Numbered from the stretch's first letter, positions 1 through 7,165 are shown. The stretch is DNA of 14,143 bases from Deltaproteobacteria bacterium UBA6967 (GCA_002450295.1 DJYX01000020.1:1-14143); one strand, 5' to 3'. A program made the numbers and translations. The notes: generated by a model not told the origin, from the sequence alone.

Positions 1-36
1 GCGTTTGCCGTATAGCAAAACAGAACTTCAAATCTG

Positions 37-58
37 AATTTCTGTGGAATTTCTGTGG
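37..58. repeat. 11-bp tandem direct repeat
   Basis: The unit AATTTCTGTGG occurs twice back to back (37-47 and 48-58) and is followed by a partial third copy. It lies downstream of the minus-strand SnoaL-like gene. No function is evident; it may be replication slippage. Confidence 0.6.
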
Positions 59-124
59 AAATTCTTCAAACCACTACGCCCCGCCAGCAGAATCTTGAGA
101 GGGTGAGGGAGTCCCCTATCTCAT

Positions 125-505
125 TCACTCGTAGTCTTCCCAGTTCCAGTTCTTGCCTTCACTAGGGTCATTATCCATTCCGCTGGGAAAGCTTTCTTGT
201 GTGATAATTTTCCCTTCCAGATAGGTGATCGCCGTCACGACGTTATGATATGCATCAGCAAACCTATTTTTCGCATATCTTTGCAGGCATAAAAACACAT
301 CGCTTTCGTGAATAATTCGATAGGGGCCGTGTAGGAAATTCTTGTGAATAGACGTAGCAACTCTCTTGTCCATTTCTAGACGAATTGTAATACCAGTGAC
401 TTCATCCTGAAAAGAGTATTGGGGATGATAGATTTGATCTACTAGCGAAAAGTCCCCATTAGCTGCAAGCCGCCACGCTTTCACAAAAGCTTCTGCTTTA
501 GTCAT
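125..505 (-). CDS. SnoaL-like / NTF2-fold protein
   Basis: Encodes about 126 residues with the layout of the SnoaL-like/NTF2 superfamily, small cone-shaped proteins that act as isomerases, hydratases or binding proteins. Seen: an N-terminal helix with an Ala/Trp-rich stretch followed by NGDF, then VDQIYHPQYSFQDE, the usual helix-turn-strand opening of SnoaL-like domains; the C-terminus is acidic and Trp-rich (NWNWEDYE). Start choice: the ATG at 505 has GAGG four bases upstream; an in-frame GTG at 553 would add 16 residues but has no good ribosome binding site. It stands alone on the minus strand, divergent from the next gene across a 469-bp gap. The substrate cannot be read from the sequence. 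The fold assignment is from remembered family patterns and is moderately sure. Confidence 0.6.
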   Translation of the reverse strand: MTKAEAFVKAWRLAANGDFSLVDQIYHPQYSFQDEVTGITIRLEMDKRVATSIHKNFLHGPYRIIHESDVFLCLQRYAKNRFADAYHNVVTAITYLEGKIITQESFPSGMDNDPSEGKNWNWEDYE

Positions 506-974
506 TGGTTCCTCAGAAATTTCCCAACCGTTGATGGTGGTCAAAACACTCACTCAGTAGCAACCCTTGCTGCAAAAGCTGCAAGGACAGGCGACCCCAA
601 AGAAGACTCTACGCACTGCTGAATCTTGGCAGAGTTCTTTCTGAGTAGAGATCTGTTACTTTAAGGTCATCTGGGGTCCTTAGAAGTCGATTTAAAACTT
701 TGGGCACTCTGTATGGTTGTCGTACTCCATAAGCCCAGTTTTTTCAAGACCCAGTGGGGACTCTACCCTTAATTGTAGAAGACTGAGTTCTGCAATAAAA
801 TCCTCATCGCATAAACCCGTCTATTTTCTGAATTAGGCCAAACGAGTAACTGGTAAGTTGGCCCGCTTGACTATATCTTACGCCAGTAAGTTGATTTTGA
901 GTGGTAATATTGTTCCAAAATTGAAAATTCAAACTACTCAGGAACTCAATTTTTAATTTTGTGTGGAGATGATA
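506..974. other. Divergent intergenic region, no gene seen
   Basis: This stretch separates two divergently transcribed genes and should hold both promoters. I saw no convincing sigma-70 pair. Frames on both strands are short, and the longest minus-strand frame (804-1097) is antisense to the following gene. A TTGAA-AA-TTCAA dyad near 922-933 is the only symmetrical element noted close to the plus-strand start. Confidence 0.5.
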
Positions 975-1268
975 ATGGCAGTTGTTGAAAGATACTATTG
1001 GCAACCAACCGATGTGGAAGAATTTGTTAAGTTGCATCGCGAGTTCCACGATAAGCACCTTAAGAAAGCAGGAGCTTCTGACATGACCTTGTGGCAAGAT
1101 CGGTCAAATTGGAAGGTCTATATTGCAGAGGTCTGGTTCGAAAACTTCGCTGCACTTGATAAATGGGATGCCCATTTTGAAACAGAAGAAGCCAAGGCGT
1201 TTGGGGCGCGAATGAATGCTGCTGCAACGATCATTGAGCGTCTGCAGTATACGCGTGTTGATTATTAG
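975..1268 (+). CDS. Small dimeric alpha/beta-barrel-like protein
   Basis: A 97-residue soluble protein that looks like a one-domain member of the ferredoxin-like dimeric alpha/beta-barrel superfamily (ABM, EthD, NIPSNAP type). Seen: an opening strand, a charged helix (EEFVKLHREFHDKHLKKAG), a central strand pair containing WKVYIAEVWFEN, and a second helix opening with FAALDKWDAHFETEEAKAFG. The E-N-x-A-A-L-D-x-W motif recurs in the protein at 5514-5810, so the two are probably paralogues. Start choice: the ATG at 975 has GGAG at 965-968; a GTG at 963 is in frame but would overlap that site. It is monocistronic and followed by three hairpins. Such proteins may be monooxygenases, decarboxylases or stress-response heme or quinone handlers; nothing here fixes the substrate. 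Confidence 0.6.
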   Translation: MAVVERYYWQPTDVEEFVKLHREFHDKHLKKAGASDMTLWQDRSNWKVYIAEVWFENFAALDKWDAHFETEEAKAFGARMNAAATIIERLQYTRVDY

Positions 1269-1306
1269 CATGCACTGTCTTCGAGATCACTAGATCTGCA
1301 CCAGCA

Positions 1307-1412
1307 CCACCCCGATGATCTTGGGGAGGGTGGAGGGGTCTTCCTAGGCTGAACTTTAGGAATCGGCTCAGTCACGAATTATTGCAAAGTCAAATTAATC
1401 TTTGCATTTTTT
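1307..1412 (+). terminator. Cluster of three hairpins, last with T-run
   Basis: Downstream of the stop at 1268 there are three successive inverted repeats. The first pairs CCACCC (1307-1312) with GGGTGG (1328-1333). The second pairs TTCCTA (1341-1346) with TAGGAA (1357-1362). The third pairs TGCAAAG (1383-1389) with CTTTGCA (1400-1406) and is followed at once by six T. The last has the form of a weak intrinsic terminator. It also lies 73-102 bp before the DUF1326 start, so it could instead lie in that gene's control region. Confidence 0.45.
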
Positions 1413-1484
1413 CTGAAATGCCTTTAAAAAAAGTCTCTCTCTATTAGTTGGGTATTATCACAAGAGTAATTTAATGGAGGCAAT

Positions 1485-2123
1485 ATGACCCCTTGGGAAA
1501 TTCATGGATATTCCGTTACCAATTGTAATTGTGCTTATGGTTGCCCGTGCCAGTTTAATGCACTCCCCACAACAGGAACATGTGAAGCAGCTGTTGGATT
1601 CGTCATTGACAAAGGATTTTACGGTGATGTTTCTCTAGCCGGTCTAACAGCCGGGATGACTGCAAAATGGCCTGGTGCTATTCACGAAGGCAATGGAGAA
1701 CGTCAGATCATTATTGATGAAAAGGCTTCTCCGGAACAACGTAAGGCAATAGAGACAATTCTTTCTGGTGGTGATACTGAAGATATGGCCAATTTGCCTT
1801 GGGTTATCAATGCAATGACCTCAACCCACCATGAAACTCTCTACAAGTCTGTGCAAGTCGAAGGTGATCTCGATGAAAGAACCGGACGAGTCGTCGTAGA
1901 TGGTGTTTTTGAATTGCAGACAGAACCCATCAAAAATCCAGTTACAGGAGCACCCCATAGAGCAAGGATTGATCATCCAAACGGGCTTGAATACTCCATA
2001 GCAGAAATGGCAAGTGGAACTACTAAGACGATAGGAGGCCAGATAGATTTACCGAATAATAATTCAACACACAGCCATCTATGTGAACTGCACTGGAACA
2101 ACTCAGGTGTGATCAAAAACTGA
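1485..2123 (+). CDS. DUF1326 family Cys-rich protein
   Basis: A 212-residue cytosolic-looking protein of the DUF1326 family. The family signature is at the N-terminus: GYSVTNCNC followed by CPCQF, placing Cys at positions 14, 16, 20 and 22, with another at 33. The C-terminus ends in a His/Cys group (HSHLCELHW, H196, H198, C200, H203), as in relatives where the protein closes on a strand ending in H-x-W/S. These residues could bind a metal, but that is inference. GGAGG at 1476-1480 sets the ATG. The next gene starts 35 bp after the stop on the same strand and encodes DUF2182, the usual genomic partner of DUF1326, so the pair is probably one operon. No enzymatic activity is established for the family as far as I know. 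Confidence 0.85.
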   Translation: MTPWEIHGYSVTNCNCAYGCPCQFNALPTTGTCEAAVGFVIDKGFYGDVSLAGLTAGMTAKWPGAIHEGNGERQIIIDEKASPEQRKAIETILSGGDTEDMANLPWVINAMTSTHHETLYKSVQVEGDLDERTGRVVVDGVFELQTEPIKNPVTGAPHRARIDHPNGLEYSIAEMASGTTKTIGGQIDLPNNNSTHSHLCELHWNNSGVIKN

Positions 2124-2158
2124 GTTCTTTATTGCAGATCTATATTTGAGTTGTGGTG

Positions 2159-3055
2159 ATGAATGAGCTTACTGGAATTGAGCGGCTACTAGCTAGAGAC
2201 CGGCTAATCATCAGCATTGCAATGCTTGCAATTTTTCTGATTGCAGCTGCTTACACACTGATGGGGGTCGGTATGTCAATGTCCGCTGTGGAGATGACAT
2301 TTGGTGCTAGTGAAATGTCCATGCAGAATATGTCCTCCCGTAGCTCAGGTTCATCAATGATGGAAACGCCTTCTAAAGACATGCTTGACGGTGGTATGTC
2401 TTCCATGATGATGCCACCGGTTTGGTCTTCTAGCTATGCAGCTTTGGTGTTTCTAATGTGGTGGGTCATGATGATTGCGATGATGCTACCGAGTGTCGCA
2501 TCAATCATCTTGCTGTATTCCACTCTGACAAGGCGCTCTAACCACACTCAGAATCCCTCCGTTTTAGTAGGAACTTTCTTGGGAGGTTACCTTGCTGCTT
2601 GGGCATTTTTTAGCCTACTGGCAACTCTGCTACAATCAGTTCTGGAATTGAGAGGCTTTGTGTCTCCGATGATGATGTCACTGACTAGTCAGATCATTAG
2701 TGCAGGGGTGTTGATTGCAGCTGGGCTATACCAATTTACACCTGTGAAGGAATCTTGTCTGCAACACTGTCAAAATCCAATGAAATTTCTCACAGAGAAA
2801 CGCCGACCAGGTTACAGAGGTGCTTTCCTGATGGGAGTTGAACATGGTGCATTTTGCCTCGGATGCTGCTGGTTTTTAATGGCACTCTTGTTCGTTGGAG
2901 GGATCATGAACCTCTACTGGATCATAGGCCTGACACTATACGTGCTACTTGAAAAGTTAATTCCTACTAGAAATTTCATCAATATTGGAAAAATTGCAGG
3001 AGGACTTCTGATCCTGAGTGGGGTGGGAATCATCATCAATGGCTTTGTGAACTAG
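2159..3055 (+). CDS. DUF2182 multi-pass membrane protein, Met-rich
   Basis: A 298-residue inner-membrane protein of the DUF2182 family (predicted metal-binding integral membrane proteins). Segments: TM1 around residues 16-38; a soluble loop (39-88) with about 13 Met; TM2 around 92-120 with the family motif WWVMMIAMMLPS; TM3 around 135-163; TM4 around 177-194 leading into AGLYQFTPVKESCLQHC; then the hallmark GVEHGAFCLGCCWFLMALLF (226-245), a further helix ending in LLEKLIP, and a last helix at 276-296. Conserved C200, C204, H229, C233, C236 and C237 are the likely ligand set. The start is uncertain: GTG at 2153 and 2156 are also in frame, and the ATG at 2159 has only a GAG eight bases upstream. 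Probably co-transcribed with DUF1326. Met-rich loops suggest Cu(I)/Ag(I) handling, by inference only. Confidence 0.85.
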   Translation: MNELTGIERLLARDRLIISIAMLAIFLIAAAYTLMGVGMSMSAVEMTFGASEMSMQNMSSRSSGSSMMETPSKDMLDGGMSSMMMPPVWSSSYAALVFLMWWVMMIAMMLPSVASIILLYSTLTRRSNHTQNPSVLVGTFLGGYLAAWAFFSLLATLLQSVLELRGFVSPMMMSLTSQIISAGVLIAAGLYQFTPVKESCLQHCQNPMKFLTEKRRPGYRGAFLMGVEHGAFCLGCCWFLMALLFVGGIMNLYWIIGLTLYVLLEKLIPTRNFINIGKIAGGLLILSGVGIIINGFVN

Positions 3056-3141
3056 AAAGATGATGTTAATGGCAAGGTATGAAGGGTTCGGCTGATTAAT
3101 CTGCTCGTTCGGCCGCTTTCTGACTTACTAGGTGCTGGAAA

Positions 3142-3684
3142 TTACGAAACGGATTCAATCATCTCTGCCTGCTGCTCGATTCGAGCAACTCCATCCACTG
3201 CATCCAACATCCACAGAGCGACATCACCAGTGAAAATTTTTGATGTCTTCGCGAAACCATCCACATACTGAACTTTCTCTGTTAGATCACCGTTAACTAG
3301 TGCCACTGGCTGGACAGCCAAGGCACCCAATCCACTGCTCTCTAAGACTTTCTCCATTTTGTTAAGATCGAGAAACACCTTTTGGATAACTGGACTGAAT
3401 CACTTTGCGGATTTCTCGATCAACCAAATAAATGCTGCCGATAGCGATGAGTTTTGCAGATAGAAATCTGCAGAGGAGGGATTTTTGAGAAGGGTAATCT
3501 TACCTGTACTCTGTCTCGTATTTTTTCCCGATTCGGACAAGCAGTAATATCCTTCTGGTGCTTGTTGCAAAATTTGATTTTTTTGTTTTCTAAGGGGGTA
3601 GATATCAGCCTGTGCAAAAGCGGGGAAAAATATTAAGACATAGCTTGATTTATTATTTCTTCCGATTAATAAGTAGCCTGATCT
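3142..3684 (-). pseudogene. Probable decayed gene for a secreted protein
   Basis: On the minus strand one frame stays open for 94 codons (3684 down to 3403), meets a single TGA (3402-3400) and continues for 85 more codons to a TAA at 3142-3144. Near its start there is a secretion-signal-like segment: a basic RNNK, a hydrophobic YVLIFFPAFA and a plausible AFA-QA cleavage site, followed by a Gln/Ser-rich soluble region. No ATG, GTG or TTG precedes the signal. Near 3460-3480 another frame becomes the more protein-like (IAIGSIYLVDREIRKV), ending at a TAA near 3366, so a frameshift is an alternative to nonsense decay. The last 78 codons (from a GTG at 3378) could be read separately but lack a ribosome binding site. 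I do not recognise the family. Opposite-strand frames here are Cys/Phe-rich and look less natural. Confidence 0.35.
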
Positions 3685-3749
3685 CTATGTAACTCGAAAA
3701 GCGTCGCTTGTGCAGAGATCTTTTTGATAACTCTGATAGAAGGAATGAC

Positions 3750-4361
3750 ATGAGTGCATACATAATATTGAGAGGATCCCCATATCCAGGAAGATTAAAT
3801 GATATGGAAACCAGGATGAGAACGGTCATGGGGGTGATGGCGCAAAAGGGAGCGATCAACTCAAGACTTTTTCGAAACCTTATGGGTGCTGATGCTGGTG
3901 ATATGGGAATCGGTTTTGAGTTTGAAAATTTTCATCAGGCGTTGAGTGCTTTCCATGAAGCGAGGCAAGACCCAATGTTGATGGAAGTAAACAGGAAGCG
4001 ATGGGAAGATCCAGCTGGGGATATTTCTGGACCAGTTTTAATGAGAGATGTTTACAAACCGATGGATATTACAGCACCGGTGGTTGTTGTGAGAACATAT
4101 CAAATGTCCAGAAAGCATTTGCCTGAAATGATTGATATTGTGAAGGAGATTGATTCATTATCAGACAATCAGGTCACTGCAATGGTCCCCGTGCAACACC
4201 CTCAGATGGATAGGATTCATGGCATCTACCATTTTCATTCGTTAGCAGATGCTGGAAAATATATAGATGAGGTAGGTTTAAGCCCGAGATTTCAGGAATT
4301 GGTCAATAAAGCCAATGAATTAGGTGCTTTAGTTCGATCTGGTATGAATATCAAACTTTGA
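3750..4361 (+). CDS. Two-domain alpha/beta-barrel-like protein
   Basis: A 203-residue soluble protein that appears to be two fused ferredoxin-like (dimeric alpha/beta-barrel) domains. Half one (about 1-100) runs from a strand at the N-terminus through a long helix to GFEFENFHQALSAFHEARQDP. Half two (about 108-203) opens with VVVVRTYQ and ends with the equivalent YHFHSLADAGKYIDE then a helix containing SPRFQELVNKAN. The matching strand, aromatic, helix and DP/SP turn in each half support internal duplication. Start choice: the ATG at 3750 has AAGGA five bases upstream; an in-frame TTG at 3708 adds 14 residues but lacks such a site. Monocistronic and convergent with the reductase at 4440. Two-domain barrels often serve as pseudo-dimers; no catalytic residue can be assigned. 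Confidence 0.6.
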   Translation: MSAYIILRGSPYPGRLNDMETRMRTVMGVMAQKGAINSRLFRNLMGADAGDMGIGFEFENFHQALSAFHEARQDPMLMEVNRKRWEDPAGDISGPVLMRDVYKPMDITAPVVVVRTYQMSRKHLPEMIDIVKEIDSLSDNQVTAMVPVQHPQMDRIHGIYHFHSLADAGKYIDEVGLSPRFQELVNKANELGALVRSGMNIKL

Positions 4362-4439
4362 GCTAGCTCTACAAACACTTGCTTTGCCATCAAGGTTCCC
4401 GGGTTTTAAGTGCAAGCCATCTTCAAATCTAAATATATT

Positions 4440-5354
4440 TTAGTTGATTTCTTTATCGCGAATATTCATTTGCGTATAGGAAAGAATTAGACTTGTGCAT
4501 GGAGCTCCAACAGACTTGGCATAATCGACCATTGAGCCAAGAATGTGCTCATATTCGGTCTTTTGATTGAGTTCCAAGTCTCTCAGCATTGAAGCAGTTA
4601 ATTTTGATCCTTTTTCTAATAAAACACTTAAAGCCCGATCTGTAGCATCAGCTGAAATGGGGTATCCTGATTTTTCAGCTACCCCACAACACTCATCATA
4701 CATTTTGGTAGTTGCTTCTACACCAAATCGGCAATTTGTTATCTTACCCATACTAGCTCTCATCAAGGTTGTCATCCCAGCTAGCGTCGCAAGCACCGCC
4801 CATTTTTCCCAGAGCGCCTGTTCAATTTGTAAACTAAGAATGCTTTTGAAAGCAGATTTATCACATAAATTGTGAAGCTTTTCAGCAACATTTTTTTGTG
4901 ATTCGTGTCGGGCACCAAATACGAAACTCGGATCATCTCTAAGCTGCTGAACCGCACCATCTGCTGTTAATGTTGTCGATACGTACGCAGCCCCCGCCAT
5001 CACACGTTCTTTTCCAAACAAAAGATCCATTTGGTATAGATGGTCAATACCATTGAGAAAAGGGAGGAGAAATGGTTTTCCCTGGACATTCTGAACAACT
5101 TCAATTGCCTCTGCAAAGTCATAAGACTTAGGTGTTAGGACGACCAAATCAACTTCACTGTTCAAGCTTTCTTTTGTCACTGTAGCAGGATTCAATTTTA
5201 CAGTTTCATCAGATGTTTCTATTACCAATCCATTCTTTCGAAGAAGTCTTTGCTTTTCGGGTCTGACAAGGAAAGTGACGTCTGCTCCTGCTTGTATCAG
5301 TCGGGCACCATAATAACCTCCGACAGCACCAGCACCGAGGATTAATATTCTCAT
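4440..5354 (-). CDS. Ketopantoate reductase family oxidoreductase
   Basis: A 304-residue NAD(P)H-dependent oxidoreductase of the PanE/ApbA fold. The N-terminal Rossmann domain shows GAGAVGGYYG (7-16) and a basic R31 after the second strand, which favours NADPH. The interdomain LNG (N101), catalytic Lys in the helix around WEKWAV (K184) and catalytic Glu in SMLRDLELNQKTEYEHI (E267) match PanE K176 and E256. The two Asn that follow the catalytic Lys in E. coli PanE (N180, N184) and contact ketopantoate are Leu188 and Ala192 here, so the substrate is probably a different 2-oxo acid. AGGAGG five bases before the ATG sets the start. The barrel-like gene at 5514-5810 lies upstream on the same strand, 159 bp away with a hairpin in the gap; co-transcription is likely. 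Confidence 0.85.
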   Translation of the reverse strand: MRILILGAGAVGGYYGARLIQAGADVTFLVRPEKQRLLRKNGLVIETSDETVKLNPATVTKESLNSEVDLVVLTPKSYDFAEAIEVVQNVQGKPFLLPFLNGIDHLYQMDLLFGKERVMAGAAYVSTTLTADGAVQQLRDDPSFVFGARHESQKNVAEKLHNLCDKSAFKSILSLQIEQALWEKWAVLATLAGMTTLMRASMGKITNCRFGVEATTKMYDECCGVAEKSGYPISADATDRALSVLLEKGSKLTASMLRDLELNQKTEYEHILGSMVDYAKSVGAPCTSLILSYTQMNIRDKEIN

Positions 5355-5473
5355 CTAGTCCTCCTGCTTATGATTTGTTTAGAAGAGTCAACTATTAAAA
5401 TATTTGGAAGTGAAGAACCGCAACAAATTGAAATCTCATCCAATAAATCACGGCTCTTGTCAGGATTGGTAGC

Positions 5474-5503
5474 TTAGTTGGACGTGAAAATTTATCCAAC
5501 TAA
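5474..5503 (-). other. 9-bp inverted repeat after barrel gene
   Basis: TTAGTTGGA (5474-5482) and TCCAACTAA (5495-5503) are perfect complements around a 12-nt loop, 10 nt past the stop of the gene at 5514. No T-run follows on either strand, so it is a poor intrinsic terminator. It could act as a processing or attenuation hairpin between that gene and the downstream reductase. Confidence 0.5.
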
Positions 5504-5513
5504 TCCCAAAAAA

Positions 5514-5810
5514 TTAATCCATTTTTTCAAGCATGATTCGCTCAAGAAATTTACCTGTTTTACGGAATTTAGCTGACCATTCTCTACCTTCTGGACTCCA
5601 GACCCAATTTTCCCACCTGTCCAATGCAGCATAATTCTCAAGCTCAACATCTCCAAATATCAAACGTTTGGCAGTATCTCGATAAACGTTGCAACTCACG
5701 ACTCCAGGAAGCTTCATTCCAGGACACTCTTTTTGTAGTTTACGATGTTCTTTGGGGTCCAGCACTCCATCATCAGTTTCACCAAGCATGTGCGTTAAAA
5801 CAATACTCAT
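5514..5810 (-). CDS. Small dimeric alpha/beta-barrel-like protein
   Basis: A 98-residue soluble protein related to the one at 975-1268: both carry E-N-(F/Y)-A-A-L-D-(K/R)-W followed by an acidic turn and a C-terminal helix ending in an LERI/IERL-type segment. The first half has a strand (SIVLTHMLG), an acidic stretch and a Lys/Glu helix (DPKEHRKLQKECPG), then VVSCNVYRD and RLIFGDVELEN strands. This is the usual beta-alpha-beta-beta-alpha order of a dimeric alpha/beta-barrel. Start choice: the ATG at 5810 has AGGAG seven bases upstream; an in-frame TTG at 5837 has none. It heads the minus-strand transcription unit that leads into the ketopantoate-reductase-like gene, which hints at a shared small-molecule pathway; this is inference from context. 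Confidence 0.6.
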   Translation of the reverse strand: MSIVLTHMLGETDDGVLDPKEHRKLQKECPGMKLPGVVSCNVYRDTAKRLIFGDVELENYAALDRWENWVWSPEGREWSAKFRKTGKFLERIMLEKMD

Positions 5811-5881
5811 GAGGTAACTCCTGTAAATTGTTTTCAAATTGCGGTTTCTTAGCAGCTTCCAACTAATCGGAAGAATTATTA

Positions 5882-5908
5882 TTTATATTAAGACAAAGTT
5901 TTTGTCCA
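5882..5908 (-). promoter_or_regulatory. Candidate promoter with dyad, barrel-reductase unit
   Basis: Read on the minus strand, TGGACA (5908-5903) and TATAAA (5887-5882) are separated by 15 bp, a short spacing. A perfect dyad GACAAA-GTT-TTTGTC (5892-5906) covers the -35 and spacer, so it could be an operator. It lies 72 bp or more upstream of the ATG at 5810. Confidence 0.3.
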
Positions 5909-6123
5909 GTGCCTAGATAATCTCTTATATGTGCTCCAGCACTGTACTCGGAGGGTTTGAAATTTCTTTGAGTTAGGTGACCTGCTTAATCGAACCTGCA
6001 AAGAGCCGATTCACTTTAGTTGAGATACACTAGTTTTAGTTGTTGAATGATATTGGATAGTTGAATAGAGAAGTCCTCTGGGAGGCGCAGGAAGGAGAAA
6101 ACTAAGAATTTTTCCGCATCCTA

Positions 6124-6139
6124 TTGGTGAGGTCACCAA
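6124..6139. promoter_or_regulatory. Isolated palindrome, operator-like
   Basis: TTGGTGA-GG-TCACCAA is a perfect 7-bp dyad with a 2-bp centre, the size typical of a dimeric regulator site. It lies inside the long divergent gap, more than 300 bp from either flanking start, so its target is unclear. Confidence 0.3.
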
Positions 6140-6673
6140 CTGGGAATGGAACCAAAACTCAGTTAGTCGATGATGAATCCCTCAGGCAGCTTAGTCGATG
6201 TAACAAGATGTTTCGCTTTTAGGTTTAAATTAAAGTAATACTGAATCTGTTAATTGGTATTTTCAAATTAATTAAATTATTTGTATTATTCATATTTTTT
6301 TATTAATACGCTGAATTGGTATGGGTGGATAGTTGACGCGTTTACAAATCTAGCCTGCAGGAAATTCGAATGATCAACACGCAAAACAAAACTGAGTTGA
6401 TACCGGATTCTATTTTTTGTAAATAATGATGCGTTTTTTCACGCTAATCATCTCTGTTCAATTCGATGGAATGCTTCACCAGACACAAAGAATGCAAAAT
6501 CATTTCTCAACTGACTTAATCACACCAAACCTATTATATCTCTCAAACGCTATCCTAGATGTTCCAGCTGCAATGGGTTTAAGTGTATTTTCCCTTCATC
6601 TCAAATGCTAATATTCAGCACCGTTTGTTCATTGGCCATCTTCAAAAAATGCAACTGATTGAGAAGCTAGTGC

Positions 6674-6703
6674 TTGACATTCGACTACCATCTGAAAGAT
6701 ATA
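6674..6703 (+). promoter_or_regulatory. Candidate sigma-70-type promoter
   Basis: A perfect TTGACA (6674-6679) is followed after 18 bp by GATATA (6698-6703), a weak -10. It would give a leader of roughly 70 nt for the gene at 6777. Confidence 0.3.
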
Positions 6704-6776
6704 TTTGGATTCCAGAGAATATTCATAATATTTTTATTGAGAATTTATAGTTTCCAAATACATCAGAGGGCAAGCT

Positions 6777-7133
6777 ATGTACGAGGGTAAAACTCAACTC
6801 ACACGAATTTGGGTAGTGAAACCAGAATTTGTCAATAATTGGAATGAAATTACAGAAGTTCACACAAAATGGATGGCAGAGACTCACTACAGAGAAGGGA
6901 ACAAAAAACTGCATTTTCTCAATTGGTCTACAGCGCCAGAAATCAAAGATGATAAAGAAACAGGAAATACGATGTTTGTACTAACTGAGGTTTATGAAAC
7001 ATCGGTTGGTGTTGACGATCACGCTCAGCAAGCAAAAGAAACGCTCTCCTTGCCTCACAGCACAAAAGACGGAGTAGTCTCACTGACGATTTGTGACTAC
7101 GGTGCTATCAAACATTCACTTTGGAAGGACTGA
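6777..7133 (+). CDS. ABM-like alpha/beta-barrel protein
   Basis: A 118-residue soluble protein resembling the antibiotic biosynthesis monooxygenase (ABM) branch of dimeric alpha/beta-barrels. Seen: an opening strand (TQLTRIWVVKP), a helix carrying FVNNWNEITEVHTKWMAET, a Gly/Lys turn, a strand with LHFLNWST, an extended acidic loop, and the family-like FVLTEVYETSVGVDDHAQQA, where a strand ending in E-x-Y runs into a helix with a His. GAGGG six bases upstream supports the ATG. It overlaps or abuts the SnoaL-like gene that follows (33 bp between stop and preferred start, in-frame TTG overlap possible), so the two are co-transcribed. Some ABM proteins are monooxygenases without cofactors, but that activity is not shown here. 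Confidence 0.6.
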   Translation: MYEGKTQLTRIWVVKPEFVNNWNEITEVHTKWMAETHYREGNKKLHFLNWSTAPEIKDDKETGNTMFVLTEVYETSVGVDDHAQQAKETLSLPHSTKDGVVSLTICDYGAIKHSLWKD

Positions 7134-7165
7134 TTCAGGATAAAAAAATCAAGCAACAGAGTAAA

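Larger units (their letters stand above)
5811..6776. other. 966-bp divergent gap without a convincing gene
   Basis: The longest gene-free stretch in the window, between two divergent transcription units. It holds a candidate promoter with a dyad on the minus strand near 5882-5908, a palindrome at 6124-6139, a 10-bp direct repeat TTAGTCGATG at 6163-6172 and 6191-6200, a very AT-rich tract around 6225-6310, and a candidate plus promoter near 6674. Plus-strand frames at 6426-6611 (61 codons) and 6583-6750 (55 codons) overlap each other and lack ribosome binding sites. The second contains protein-like segments (for example LDIRLPSERYIWIPENI) and could be a gene remnant. Confidence 0.5.

Noticed and set aside
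804..1097. 97-codon minus-strand frame
   Set aside because: It lies largely antisense to the barrel-like gene, has a hydrophobic and Asn/Phe-rich composition, and has no ribosome binding site.
3454..3636. 60-codon plus-strand frame
   Set aside because: Its Cys/Phe-rich composition and lack of a ribosome binding site contrast with the more natural minus-strand reading of the same bases.
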